64,000 bases of DNA from Tubulanus polymorphus (GCF_964204645.1 NC_134025.1:24270001-24334000); one strand, 5' to 3'; positions 14,301 through 28,454 are shown, numbered from the stretch's first letter. Numbers and translations: made by a program. The notes: generated by a model not told the origin, from the letters alone.

Positions 14301-16398
14301 TGGATACGGCGCACTCGACTTCGAATTCGGAGGCCAATTGCGGGCGCCCAGGTGTGCGAATCACACAAAATACCCTCTGTATTAGAGCTCCTGGTTGTGT
14401 AGTTCGTATACACGTTGCATAATTTCGTGTTTTTAAGGAGACAAAGAAGAATTCGTTTTGTTCTAATACTAAGTCAAAACCGTCGCGGACATGAACGAAA
14501 TCATGACCAATGTTCGGCGATCGAATTCGGCCACCGGACCTCCAGGTAAACATTTTATTGTTTGCTTCATTTAGAAAAGTCTATTGTGATATATATTATG
14601 TAAATTACGCCGCGACCTATTGACATATGAAAGAAATATAAAAATTTCAGCATGCGCAATACTGGAGATCTCTTGTAAAATGGCGACGTTTGACATCATA
14701 TAATTACGAACTAAACATACGAATAACTACCAAATATAAGCTTTGCGAAATGAAACGATATCATATCTTTATTTATATATTTTTATATGACGCACGCAGC
14801 TGCTCCCTCTCGAAGCTAGCATTTATACAGCGTTGATATTGGTAACGAAAAATACAGGCTATTTCGACGCCGACGTCGACTAAACATATCGTTACGAGGC
14901 GTCTTAATTTATGGAGCACAAATCGGTCGACGTTCCGAGCATCTGCATACATAATCACATCGCTTCCGACCTAATCGAAGATTAAATTCGGCGATGAAAT
15001 TTGTTTATACGGCTGAATCACGGGCAGCCGGAACTAGGAATTGAATAGGCTCTCGGTAGTTTAATCTACTTTTTACCCAACGATTTTTAAAAAACTGACA
15101 CCGTTCTGTCGATCAGGCACGATGCCAAGTTTGGGATTGTCACTCGTTATTCTTAAACCGTCAATATCAAACTGAGATTCGGTTTAATAAATGCTTTTAC
15201 GTGTGCTTAGTTCGTGGACAGGACTGTCGCGAAGTTGCTTTCATAATAAGTTAAAAATACGATTTCTATAGTTTGGCGCGGTGTCTCTCGCGTGGAGGAA
15301 CCGCCGGCCACACGAGTAATCCTTTATAGTGTACCTGTATCATTCGTATACGACATTAAAAGTGGAGATGATTTTTATTTTGTACCACGCGCCGATAGAG
15401 TTGCCAAAGTTTGACGGCTGGCTGGCTGGATCCGTCATCTCGTGTCACAAGGAAACGCGCGCGAAACATGGCGGGCGCATTCTTCGTGTCATGCCCGTTT
15501 TGATTTCAGAGTGCCCCATTGATCGAGGTTTTGCGTACCATTTTTGAATTGAATTGGGTATTTGACGGCTGGTCTATCCGCATTATTTGTTATGGGCATC
15601 ATTAGAGAGGGTCGGGGGCGACGACCCCCCTTTTTAAATTCAAGTACCGCAAGTTCCAAATTTTGTTTTCTTCACATTCCGGAAGTATTTTCTCTTTAAA
15701 GTTCCAGCAAACACCCCTCTTAAGCTCCGAATTTAAAAAATCTAAGGACATTCAAGCAGTTTCAAGAATTCAGAAATCCTCGTTCACCTTCGGCGCTTGG
15801 CGGATACGGCGCGATGTATGGCATATACTTCCGCTGTATTAATTTTCTGACCTCCCTTTAAAAAGTCCCAGTGACCCCCCCTCCTGTTTCCCTTGTAGTT
15901 TATATGGATGCACGCGAAACTATGCTAAGAAAGCTTTCCAAGTTTCCTCTGTTTAATTCGATTCTATATAGTCTATGCTGTCAGTATAGACTGCGCTCAA
16001 CTAAGCCGAACCTTTTGGGACCGTAAAAATGTGTCCGACTTCAGTGATATCCGAGTTGGATATGTATTATGTATTTCATTGATAGTGTCACGTAAATATT
16101 TCAATGAACCATCCGAGTTTAACGGTTAACTCCGAGGATGGATCCGAATCGAGCGAAATCTGTTGTACTTCTCAGAGAATTATTACCACGCTTGATAACC
16201 GGATATTCGTGATTACTCGCGATGTTTTACTCAAATCCGCAAACATGGGTCAACATTTCCACGCAAGATGGTGCGAATCGGACCTCTTTCGATACTCAGT
16301 GCATCACTCCCGCCAAAAGTTGGCGCCAAGATAATTTTTTACGCGGTGAGATTTTTATCGTAAAACATCGCATATATTTAATGCTCGTTCGTATTGAT
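5352..16398. other. Gene-poor stretch: no supported gene
   Basis: About 11 kb. It contains a TA-rich microsatellite at 8875-8942 and many ORFs under 104 codons without domain, signal-peptide or splice support. A tRNA-like B-box at 9739-9755 lacks the rest of a tRNA. A C-rich patch at 15610-15630 and 15876-15890 may mark a degenerate repeat. Confidence 0.55.
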
Positions 16399-16671
16399 GA
16401 TTGAATCAGATGATGATATTGCGCAGTTTTTTTTTAGCATTTTTCGATGAAAAATGAAAAGGTTACTTCCTAAAGCTTACTGTCGCTATAAGATTGGCGG
16501 AACAGTTTCAAGTCCAATAATTTCTGATTTATTCTGATTGAATCAGGTGATGATATATTGCGCATCGGTTTGATTTTTTCTCGATGAAAAATGTAAAGGT
16601 TACTTTAAAAATTACTGTCTCTATAACAGGATTGGTGGAACAGTTTCGAATCCAATTACTTCTGATTAATC
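16399..16671. repeat. Diverged tandem duplication, two ~137-bp units
   Basis: Unit 1 (16399-16535) and unit 2 (16536-16671) share GATTGAATCAG-TGATGATAT, TTGCGCA, CGATGAAAAATG-AAAGGTTACTT, ACTGTC-CTATAA, GATTGG-GGAACAGTTTC and TCCAAT-A-TTCTGATT. Head-to-tail, non-coding. Confidence 0.85.
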
Positions 16672-18154
16672 TATTCGGCGACATTTTCACGCGAAAATCG
16701 CGCTTTAAACAATTGAATTAATACCAATTAGAACTACATCTTAATCATAAATCTGCTTCTGAACTTCCGATCCGTTGGATCTGCACGGAATGCGCACTGA
16801 AATCATATCATTATCATATCGAAATGAGTTCAGCTCGTCGTATCTTCTTAGCATAAAAGATGAGCTCGCCGTGTCGTTACCAACGATACGGCCAGGAGAC
16901 GCTGGTTGTTGCAGCCGCTGAGTGAAAAATCGATGACGCTCGCTCTCGTTCTATATCTCGCTTAGGTCTTTTCGAGCGCGTTACATATCAAATTAATGAG
17001 TCAAAAACACTCCGAATCTCTCCAGTGGAAACCGCACAGGGTCGTTCACGAAAATTAGTCAAAATTCTCCGAAATCTACCGAATCCATTCAGTAAAAAGT
17101 CGGATGACTTGCGCTCATTGCCAATGCGTAATCATACGATATACACGCGCGTCACGCTATCGCAGCTTTAAAGCGCGCGCTTTTCAAAAATTGTTATGGT
17201 GAATAAGATACTAAGTTGTCGCAGATGCGTCATCTTTTTGATAGTTACTTTTTTAAAAGCCGATTCATCGTTTGATATTTTTTCTACTATTCTTGGGAAA
17301 ACATGCGTTGATTCAGCGCTTGAAAGAGACAGCTCAACACAGGTTTACCGTCGTATAACTTGTTCGTTCTATGTTATCTTTTATTTCGACGGATGCAAAA
17401 GAATCTGTCTATCTTTGCAGACGACCTACGAACCTTTTTCAGTTTGTTACAAAGATTTGGCCTCTTTTAATTACTTTGAGTACGGATCCACCACCCAGAA
17501 TTTTAAATTAAAAAACATTTTTTAGCCCTCTTATGTGTTTTCATCACAATTTTTCAATAAAGACAATTTTTTCTTGCTATGTCCGTCTTGACTTTCAATC
17601 TAGTAACTTAGTAAAAGTTATGTTCATCTTAATTTTTGTGATTCGCAAAAAGTAGTTTTTTTCATTTCTCCCATAATTGGAATAAAATTTTCACTCCTTT
17701 TCATTTTTTCCGCAGTTTTTCCGAGGTTTTCATTTGGAAAATACTCCAAATAATAAAAATGTTTTTTATTTTTTTCCTGGCTTCCATTTTAAAACGTCTG
17801 ATTATCTTAATATATAAGATTTTTTTCTATTTTAGTTTTTTACCCTTCGCCCTCCCATTATTTCTTGAAAAAAAATCCGTACTCTAAGGAGTTGAATATA
17901 AGGCCTAACTTGGCAACGCAGTTGTCTGGATCTCACTAGAGATGGCGTGATGATTTCGCCTGGTTCCCGGTTCGATAATTTGGAATGTTCTGGGAGTTTA
18001 GAAACAATTGCGTGTTCTCCATTTAAGTCAGGGGACGAAGAACTATCGGTTTCGTCCTTCGTGGACGGCGTGTTCTCAGGGACTGGTTCCTTAGTCAGGG
18101 CTTAGACTTGTGACCGGTCTTAGACCATCTTAGCTCAATAGCCAATCTAACAAC

Positions 18155-18170
18155 TTAAGACTAGTCTTAA
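18155..18170. repeat. Perfect 16-bp palindrome TTAAGACTAGTCTTAA
   Basis: Self-complementary sequence within a patch (18098-18175) repeating CTTAGAC/GTCTTAG motifs in both orientations; probably the end of an interspersed repeat. Confidence 0.7.
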
Positions 18171-21071
18171 AGATCAGGGCTACCAACCCTTTTAAAAGTG
18201 CTGTCATGATACAAATTGAATTTCTTTCAGTAACATTTCATTGAAATATGCAAGAATTATTCACATCAATCAGTAATCAACAGCAAGACCTTCAGTAAAA
18301 TCTTTCATACTGCTGTATCGAAAAATCAAATCGGTATTTCTCGTTATAGAATAGTAACAAATACTGTAAATGAACAGTTGCCCACTCTCTGCCAATGATT
18401 TAGGACCACTTTTGGTCTTAAGTCTCGACATGATCCGGTCCCAGTGAAGTTGACGAAGAATCACTTGCTGGCGCTCGTTAAATTCGCTTTATCATAATGA
18501 ATTCACGAAAAAGCAAATTATTTCCGCGTGTCATCGCATAAATATTGAGAACCATGCGGGTATTGGCTTGTCGGCGTCAGCCCAGTGCGCCGGGTGACGC
18601 GAACCGGGGTAGATTCCGAAATAAATCACACTGAAAAATATCATCCGACTTATCAGAGCGTCAAAACATGAACGCCATAAACTTCTAGGCACGCGATTTG
18701 GAAAAACATATCGGATATGATGATATTTCAACCGATAATCGAGCGGATTTTCCCGAAGTAAACGGTTTCCCCTTGAATAAATCCGCGCGCGCGCGCGTTT
18801 GATTAAGAAAACTCGAATATCCTGGCTCTTTCTCCCGAGACTTTCTCCACACCCCTGAATCGTGCGACTCGCCGCAACGACTGCGAAATGTTAATGAAAG
18901 GGAGGACCTTCGGTCGGCTTGTTTTTAATTTCAATAGTAACGCGACAGGTCACCGAGCGGTCAGATTCATAAGAAATGACATGCTAATTATTGGCTTCCA
19001 CAGTCAGACGTCGTTTTGCACGACGACGACGCTGTTTTCAAGGCCTTTCTGACCATGTTTTCTGTCTGTCTCATAACTCAATTTGATTCACGGAGCTGCC
19101 ATTCCCTCCCGCCACGATCCACTAGGAAAGAATCCAGTTCGAAAATATACCAAAACAACATTAAAACGCATACGTTTTATATGTAACTTTGAATTTCTTT
19201 CTGATTTTCATTTTCGTACGGCGGTACTCGACGGGACTTGGCGAATTTGGAGGCTTCTTCCGAATTTTCCTCGGATTGTATTTTAATGGAGTTTGATGGG
19301 AGATTAATACTGAACAGTAGCGAATGAAAAAAAAAAACAAAACAAAAACCCGTTCGGCGCTCACAGTTGCGCGTGAGTTTTAATTGTCTGTATTCGATGC
19401 GGTTTAAAACGTTTTCGAGTTCACCAAAATGTCAGACCGACAACAGGATCCTATCATTCGAGATAATATAATGTTTCACTTTTATTATTGAATTTCGTTT
19501 CCATTATTCGAATGCAGAGAGAAGAGGTTCCGAGCGCGCGGACGCACATGAACAGCGTCGGATTCCTTTGTTCACAATCGACAGCACGCAACTGCATTGT
19601 TTTGCCGAGTTGGATAAGAACAACCTGGCAAATATACCGCATCTCGTTGTGTTGTATACCGAAGTCGTTTTTGCGTGGGTGGATACGGCCTTTGCCCATA
19701 TCGTGGCACCTGCCGAACAACAAAACCTGTTTGTTTATCACGTGAAAAAATCCACACGGAATTTTTCTGTCTGAGTTGCTTGCAAAAATATACGCAATTG
19801 ACACAGATGCGTGAAAAGGTTTTTCCCTTGTACAAAAAGGGCGTTGAATACACACACTCCCTGATGTGTGGTTTCGTGAAAGCTATGTAGATAAACATAC
19901 TAGTGAACTATGCCATTTTTCCTAAATACTTCTCTATTTCATCGATTAGTTAGTAATGGTTGTACAATCCTCGCTTTTTCTATATTCAGAACTGCAAAAA
20001 TACATATACAAAGCCGAGTTCAAATGCTTTCCGATCAGACAGAAGTTTTACAGTCGAGAGGAATCTACGAAAAACTTACTTCGAACCTGTATATAGTCAA
20101 GTTTAACCTACGTATATACGCTTGAACACAAAAATCCGGACCAATTCCCACTGCTTTCGAGGACTATCAGTTTGATTTGAAAAGGGGACCTCAACCTATA
20201 TGACCATTCACATCAGTTGCATATCGAATGTTTTATTACAACTCGAAAGAGGTTTCATTTCTCCTAGTAAACAGATCGGATATAGGCGCTATCTACTGAA
20301 TGCCGCAAAGCCACCAAGGCTGAGTCGTCATTAAGTTACCTTGTGAATGATGATATTGATGCAATGTAAGATTGTTAGGTTTTTAGTTGACTGAAATCGT
20401 CCGTTTGATACGTTTGCAACAAAGTGATGGCCACTAACAATGAAATCTATACGAAACAAGATGATAACGGATGTCCTCTTTTATGACACGAATAGAGTAT
20501 GAATTGAAAACTGGCCGAGGTCGCTCTTACGGGTATACCTGACCCATAAGAAAGGACAATTTCTATGCAAGCAAAAGAATGCACCGTTATCGGGTGCGGT
20601 TCCTTCATTTGATCATATCCTGGGTAAGTCTTCTTTTTTTCTCATCGATACTTGGAAGTTTTGCCTCGCACTGAAAACATCCGAGAAGATAGGGTTCTTA
20701 AAACGATACCTAAAAATCTTTGTTTTTTCCTATACCGATACATTGTTTATTCGGAAGATTTTTTTCCTGTTGAGATATAAACCGGGACACCTTTGATATG
20801 TTCTTAAGACTAAAGGGGTTTTTATCTGCCGCGATACGGCTTTTTACGATGAGAAATGAATACAGGAAGTAAAGCTTCCTGATGAACGAGCACGTGTTTT
20901 CTATATATCTATACACGTACTTGCATTACGTATAAAATGCTGTTTTACTTCGAGGTAAGTATGTATTTTTAGAACGGTGATTAAGTGTAGGGCTTCATAT
21001 TATCCGTATACAATTCAATATACTGATGATGTATTCCCATTTTTAGAATTTCCGCGTAATTTCTCCTTTTT

Positions 21072-21079
21072 TGACGTCA
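21072..21079. promoter_or_regulatory. Perfect CRE palindrome TGACGTCA
   Basis: Consensus CREB/ATF site (context TTTGACGTCAGC). Function unknown. Confidence 0.35.
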
Positions 21080-24000
21080 GCAAGTGTGTGAACTGCTGTG
21101 TACGATCAATGGCTTCACAACGCGATCAGTAGAAATCAGACATACATATAAGAATAAGAATTTGTCCTTGGATTTCCATGTTATATCTAAGGGTAACTAC
21201 AGTATTCATGATATGATCATATTCATGATCATGTATATACTAGCTCGAACATTCACCCAGTGAAACTACACGTGATCTTTCTTCAATTTCTTTGGATGAA
21301 TTTCGGGCGAAGCGCTATCATTTTGTTTTCAAATATATACCAAGCATAAACCGTCATAAACAGTGAAATATGGTCGCGCAGAGCCGAACGAGTGGAAAAT
21401 ATAGCCGCACTTGGTAAATTTTTCGCCAATCAGATAATCACAGGCATCGTACGGATGTATTCAAAAACTATACTCGCGCATTTAGCGGTGAAACTTGAAA
21501 AACGCCGAACCACTTCAGCCGTTCCTTGAGTTTGTCAGAAGAGACGCGAGAGCGACCAATTCAGATCACATACATCTCATATTCATAAACCGGCACAAGA
21601 TTTACACAGTTCTATCCGCATCGGAAGAGAGACCGTGACCCCTATATCGCCGGTTCTTGGAAATATTTGATTTGATATATAGATATAAACATAAATATAT
21701 TTATAGATGTACATAGATATATATAATATGTATGATTTACCGTGTAAACAAGAATATCACGGGGCATTCAAATTTCGACTCGGGGGCCCCTGGATTGAAT
21801 AAATTTTCCATCATAAACTTCCGGTTGACGTTTTCACGTCTTTCGACGGCCGACTCGGAAGAATTTACTATATCCCGATTCCTCGGCGATGTTTTCCGAG
21901 CGATGATTGATAGCGATTTCGTCCATTAATAAGCTTGTTAATGCTTCGAACCTGTATTTATCGCCCACAGTATAGCCCCCCGTATGTGTAAACAGACCCT
22001 CTCGTTATCCTCGGCATATCTTCCGGCGTTGTCTCGTGTCGTAAAATCCCGCGTCGCCAAGGAAAGTCAACTAATACTTATATTTGTCGGCGCGGGCGAA
22101 CATCGACTGCTGGTGTGTTTAAACACGTTTGATGATGATAATTTCCCGTTGAATATTTATCGATACATATGTATAGGGATCCACGTATTAATTGATGGCA
22201 AGAGTATTGTAATGCTCCTGATATTTTTGTAGCGGGAGTCTACCAAGAAATGACATAAATCTACGCGCGCAAACGTGACAGTAATTTCAATAAAAGATTG
22301 ATTCTGTTCGTTTTTAATTCGCAGTATACGCGATTTGCGTCGAGTTGTGGACTTATATTAATCGGAATTAATTAATCTTCTATTAAAGGCGTCTCGAATT
22401 GACTAAAAATCCGGTGTGCATTTCGAAAAATCGTTGGCCATTATATGAAATGGTTCACCTGAAACGTAGCATTGCGTCAGGTCTAACGAGTGTATGGAAG
22501 ACTGTACCTTTAGTAGCAACTATCATATTTATCGTTTATTTTACACAAATTTTGCCATTCCTCTACATTCGGGACGAATAATTTCAAGAGTTATAATTTT
22601 ATTGTAAGAAAAAGTGAATATGAACGCAGTTTTGTGCCTTTTGATTCGCTTCGACTTTTACGAAGGGAACGGTGTCCGTCAATGGATCATCCAATTTCCA
22701 TGACCTATCAAAAAGAATGTTCGGATTATAGTGTCCTCCAAAAGTATATATGTACTATAGTGGGATTTCGCAAATACCTTGATGTACACGTTCGACAATC
22801 TCGGTTTAGGCGAAAAATAAGTGTATGAAGAATATTTTTCACTAATGTGCCACGATTCATTATGAAAGTCACGGCTTTGACTCGTGTCGAAACGACTTTG
22901 TTAATGTGTTTTTCACTAAAGATTTGGTTATCTATGTGTTGTTTTGCACGTTGCCATCGTCGACTCCCGTTTATTAATGGATTTCAGATTATTTCTCTAG
23001 ATTCAATTAAGGCTCACTCTTGAGGAGGCTAAAAACCGGTCCAGCAAACGAGTAGTAATCTTCTCTATGCGAGGCCGAATCATTTTCTTTCGCTGGAGAT
23101 CCATACATTGTGGGGGTTCGTTATCTAAAGTCTTAGCGACTATAGCGCTGTTTTTTTCCTGGGGCGGGAAGGGGGCCATTCGCGTTTCCTCGACAAGCGG
23201 AAATAGGTCAATGTCTCGAACGCGGCCAAATATTGTAGGACGCAGTTTTGTCATTACGACCTTGTTCGAGTTCTATGGTTATTAATAACACGATTTTTCC
23301 AAGACGTGTTTGGCCACAATAAGGCACTGACCGCCAGAGGGCCAACAGTTGAATATAACGCTCAAATATCGGGCGCGTATGAGGGATATACACATATATA
23401 TTTATATACATTGCAGAGATTTATTTCCATCACCAAAGTCGTGAATGTTATGAAGCACTTCGGATGAGACATCCATCATCTCAGCGGCCAAGCACATGCA
23501 TCATATTATATGCGATTGCATTGAAGAATCGTATGAATGAATGAATATTTCTCAATTCGGAAATGATAATCACCTCACGTTTGAAATTTTCACAAAGGGC
23601 TTCAGACGATCAGAATTCGAAGAAAAAACGTCAGCAGAGCGTGATTTCAATGGCGTGCACAAGTATGCAGCTGCACGGTCGACCTTTTCAAAATTCGTGA
23701 ATTAAAACAGGTTGCCGAATGCGCATTGATGCCCGTTGTTGAATTCATATCTCTGTGTTATTATCGACGTCGAGAAATGATGATGATGCACTGAAAAGGC
23801 ATTTAGTATCAAATGCATACGCGTACAATTTCGAATACTTTGTTCGAATGTTTTCGAGCAGTTTATACCGCGCGGCCCGCATCGCACTAAAAAGGAAACG
23901 AGTTTTCATTGTGCCTTGTTTTATGGGTTTCGTATGAAAATTGCCGAACGAATATTTTCGATGTACACACACTATAAACCGCACTTACCGAAGATTTTAT

Positions 24001-25496
24001 ATGAGCCGTCGATTGAAACCGGTAAAAAGGATCTTGCTCCAACGACCGACGGTGTCATTTACTGGTGGCAGCTTCTGAGAATTATATTTTGACAAATGCG
24101 AGCTATTGTATCGACGACGGTGTCTGGGAGAGCCGGCGGTCGGTCACTCTGAGACTCCAATGTGGCCTTGTTTCGGCGTCTGTCGTGTCGGATATCGGAG
24201 TTCACCCAGCGGACCATTCGTGCCATCCTTTTGATCGGGTTTGACCCGAGTGATTTATGACGAATTCTCGCGAAAAAGATCCCATAGAGAGTATTTTTCT
24301 CAAAAAGCGATTAACGTCAGGGCCTCGGTTTGCGTGCATGTACATCGAGCATAGCAAGGACTAGGACGGAGAGGACATATGCACATTACGAGTAATAAAA
24401 TATAACAGTGAATGGATATAAGATTCGTCGAAATTTGTTCCGAACTTACAATATTTGTTAGAAAATGAGAAGTTAGACATGTATTGATGATATAAAAGAC
24501 AAAGGTAGGTTATTTGATACATTTCCCACATTTCCAACGGTGTACACAAGCCTAGGGTGGTAAGGCGGCATAGAGAATGAAATTGAAAAGAAAATACGGA
24601 AAAAATCTTATACAGGAATGGGATCACAATAGATGAATATATAGCGCGGAAGTTCTTTCGTAGTCGGCGCCGAATAACAGAAACAGAAGACATAAATTGA
24701 ACGAATCAGAAATCATTTTTGGCAAGCTCTATGTACTTGTAAAATGAGCTCAGACTCGGCTGATGATGAATCGGCAAAATAATTCAATATACACAAGAAA
24801 AAAGCATGTACGATGATCGGATTATTATTATCATACATGGCGTGAATCCATTCAGTTGCTGGCGAGATTCACAACTAAAATATACTGAATTAAAATCTAT
24901 GAATATGTATACGCAAGTTCAATGAAACGGATGCGTATATATATATGTATATATTTCTGTAGTAAACTTTGAAACAACAGACGCCAAATATACGATTTGT
25001 GTAGATGTTACCTTGCTATTTGGTGTAATGTGTCATCTGACCTCCGCTCCGTTCGATGACCTTGCCTTTTGCGATGGGTGATTTTTAAGAAGGTTGCCAG
25101 CGTTCCGTGCCGCGTATTTCGAACTCCCAGCTCGGCTTGCAGTGCGGCTGCTATCGCGTACGTACCATCTGCAAATGTCCAAACAGTCGACAAACCGTTA
25201 TACAAAGGAGTCATCGCTGTGGTTTGACTAGCGTTTGATGGGGCAGAATTCCGATACTTTTTTATTTAAAAATAGTCACTGGTAGCATCATCGCCGAGCA
25301 TTTATACGTTTTGGAGGAGATGAAAGGCCAATGAAAAACAACATTTCAGTGCCAACAGTCGTTCTTGCCTGGGACGCCATTATGCTAATTAACTGCAGTT
25401 TCCCCCGGGCCTCTGATTTCAGGGAAGCCGGTCGTATTTTTATTATCCTTGCACTCTTTCACCAATGGCGCGCATCTCGTTCCTGCGACAAGGCGA

Positions 25497-25896
25497 TCAT
25501 GTCAGCTGAAACGACGAGCGCCGCTGCAGTATATTATCATAAATGCAATTTCTGTCCTGGGCCATTCGGCAGGTCATTGGCACCGGTCCAGAGGCCCGGG
25601 CAACGTCTACTGAGCCATGTGACACGAAATCACCAAACCAGCCTCGGTAATTCGATCTTAAAATGTCACGAACCTCATCAGAATCGAGGGATTCGACATA
25701 TTTATGGCTACCACCCGCAATATATATGATCATACAATGAGCTCAGACGCATTAATTGGCCCAGAGATATCTCATGCGATCAGACTCAAGGCCACGACAC
25801 AATTTATATTTTTTTCTGGCTCCCTTCCCGCCACAAGTGCGATACTCACCCACAGAACGACAGCACCCATCCATCCGGGCATCTCTACGTCACGGC
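25497..25896 (-). CDS. Weak candidate: small secreted-protein exons
   Basis: On the minus strand an ATG near 25,882 opens MPGWMGAVVLWVSIALVAG, which looks like a signal peptide, with a strong GTGAGT donor after VVLW. About 130 bases on, an open stretch ends at 25497 (…GWFGDFVSHG…CRMAQDRNC…QRRSSFQLT then stop), with two cysteines and a dibasic site. No acceptor proves that the two join, and I recognise no family. Overlapping plus-strand ORFs of 132 and 145 codons (25331-25729, 25704-26141) show that the whole patch is simply open and GC-richer. Low confidence in any of them. Confidence 0.15.
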
Positions 25897-26141
25897 AGCC
25901 ATTTGCATTTTCAGGAAAGCTAATACCCGGAGTAGATGCCGGTCATCCATTGATGATGCTGCAGTACGCGCGGCACAAAGGTACAAAGACAATGGATGTG
26001 GATGTGACTGAAAGCCGCGTGCAATGCAAGGAGTATTCGCCTGTCACTGCTGCTACTAGCTATTCGCTAACTTATTCCAAATATATAGATAAGATTTCTG
26101 AAGATACTCGCGGACGTCACGAAATCAATAGTAGAGCATAA

Positions 26142-27097
26142 GTTTGAAATGAATTGTTCGTCACTTGCGACCTTCGCCGAAGCAATTAAGTAGGCTCCCT
26201 GGACGCAATAGTTATATCCATAATCATGTTTCTTTAGTGCGCTTGGGAGTCGTGAAAATATAATTCATCGATGCATTAACAATACACCGAGGTCCGATAA
26301 TGTTCCTTAAAAACCAACATTTTGGCCCAGCTTGGGTAATTTCTCGCGACGAGGGTTTCTCTATAAATCCCCCGTATCTGATCTCCATTTGGATGGTGCT
26401 TAACCTCCTTATAACAATTAAACATCATCCATAAAAGTCGCAAAGTCTTTTCACGCTATGCGGAATGTATCCAGGCTTTATTGACGTTTTCCCCCATAAA
26501 AATGGACGATATATTACCCTCTATCCATCAGCCGCATCAATCCCGACTCCACCATTGTACCCGAGCAAATATACTATCCGACGAATAATTGCCGCGACGA
26601 TTTTTACAAATAACAAATCCACAAACATTTCCGCCACGCGGATGTGCGCAGACAGGACATAGTATAGTGCAAAAGGGCATATTTTGACATTACTATGCGG
26701 GTTGAATTCCTGAGCTTCCATCCTACTATCATATGCATGTCTTTTTCAGCATCGAATCCGGAATCTTTTTGTGCTACAAGCATCTATATCTCCAACTTCC
26801 ATCGTGATATATTGTAATCGGTCATAACGTGTCCACGATGGAAAGCCCTTCTGTCGCTATGTATGGTTTTTGAGATGTCGATGTCCTTTGGTCATTAACG
26901 CGGCCAGTTACGCTAGTGCTTATGTTCATATTCAACAGAATGAAATATCTCCGGGTTCAAAATGAAACGAATCAAACCGTACGACCTCCTAAACATCATC
27001 ATTTCAGAGCTAGTGTTATATCGTAAATATCAAAACAATCCATCACACATGTATAAATCGTGTAACTGTCGAATATGGAAGCACCGGTCTTAGCATA

Positions 27098-27137
<40 letters not shown>

Positions 27138-28215
27138 TGTGTATCGCGCACCACATGTGTACATGCAACGGCTCTCATCGATAAAGTAATGAATTATGCG
27201 AATTCCAATTCACTTCTTCATTATTTTCCATAATAAAGAGCAACCTCTGGACACGTTGAGAGAAATGAATCGAACCTATCTTTATTCCTGGGTCTTCGCT
27301 TTACAAGATATGTAACCATATACTTTATTATCTATATATCCAAAACGTTGACGTTTGGTAGAGTTGAAAAAGCCATCGAAAATATAGATTCCTTTTTCCT
27401 TAAATCGCTTTGTTGTATCAACGTATGTTGCTCTATGCAATGATTCGGCAATATTTGATTTTTCCCCCTCAATCAGTCACTGCAGCCGAGATCACACGCT
27501 CACAAAAACATTGTCGCGCATTGAATTCCTTTTTTAAGAGTGACCTATTTTTTTGTACTCAATCCGGTTAGTCGTCACTTGTATCGGATTCCAAGGACAC
27601 AGTGGCGGCGATCTGTTGGAGCCCGCAAAACAGGCATAAAACGCGATGAGGTGATTGTGACACCTTGTGTTTTCAAACGGCCATTATATACGATAATGTA
27701 TTGATCTTTAAGTGTAAATTGTGAATATAAATCCAGACGCGAAATGTACAGAAATTGTATCGAAATCCTCTTTTTATGATGTATATGGCTTTGTTTGAAC
27801 TTATTAGAGCGTTTGATATGAAACCTTGATATTGAGATAATCTATTGTACAGTCTTTTACAAATTTTCCGAACCCTATGTATATCTAATTGAAATTGCAA
27901 GATATAGACATATCTCATATTATATATCTATACATTCGACAATAGATCGAAAGATTTTTTATACGTCGTTTTAGGTCAGTAAATCATTCATCAGATATAT
28001 ACCGATGTAGGCCTATATGTAGGCCTACACTAGTCAACGAAAAAATGGCGAAATGTCAACTTAGCGCTATACGAATTTTATTGCTAACATTCCGAATATT
28101 GTCTAGGAAATGATCGTACTCAAATGCAGGTCTACACGATTTTCTATTGTCTAAAATATCATTAGAAGTAGTTCTCGTCGTCAAAATGATGCTCATGATA
28201 AGATATCGTTCAATT
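26142..28215. other. Non-coding stretch
   Basis: AT-rich DNA with the (TA)17 microsatellite. ORFs of 60-81 codons show no recognisable protein features. Confidence 0.6.
27101..27135. repeat. TA microsatellite
   Basis: About 17 uninterrupted TA repeats, the longest in the window; probably polymorphic. Confidence 0.95.
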
Positions 28216-28454
28216 CAAGGGCAGAGGAAAATTGGAAGGTATTCTCGAATTAGGCAGCCATGTCGAAAGAACTTCAATGGAGTCCGTCCATCTAGGACAA
28301 AATATATTATGGAATAATTCCACCGTCAAAGATGCAATTTCTGAGAGGATGAGGTTCAAATTTAAAGATTTTAACGATTGCTGTCTTCACGAAAAAGTCA
28401 GGCAACCTCAATGGTAAAGCAGGGGTCCCAGACCACCCCCTAAATCCGCCACTG
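28216..28454. mobile_element. hAT-like MITE copy 1
   Basis: About 239 bp. The right end on the minus strand reads CAGTGGCGGATTTAGGGGG, a typical hAT-like terminal repeat; the left end (CAAGGGCAGAGGAAAATTGG) is its decayed partner. The full length matches the copy at 53541-53798. A 61-codon ORF at 28232-28417 falls entirely inside and is not a gene. Confidence 0.75.

Larger units (their letters stand above)
16672..25330. other. Gene-poor stretch: no supported gene
   Basis: About 8.7 kb of CpG-retaining DNA. It holds a GCGCGC alternating tract near 18785, a palindrome at 18155-18170, one perfect CRE (21072-21079), and open frames on both strands around 19454-19898 and 25008-25214 (minus) that match no family I know. 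No exon chain with matching phases could be built. Confidence 0.55.

Noticed and set aside
14251-14553. 100-codon minus-strand ORF
   Set aside because: Open in several frames, no domain, no exon chain.
17962-17990. GGTTCGAT B-box-like motif
   Set aside because: No cloverleaf could be formed around it.
19454-19898. Overlapping ORFs of up to 133 codons on both strands
   Set aside because: All frames are open over the same patch, no strand shows domain or signal features, and no in-phase exon partners were found.
28232-28417. 61-codon ORF
   Set aside because: Lies wholly inside the hAT-like MITE copy 1.
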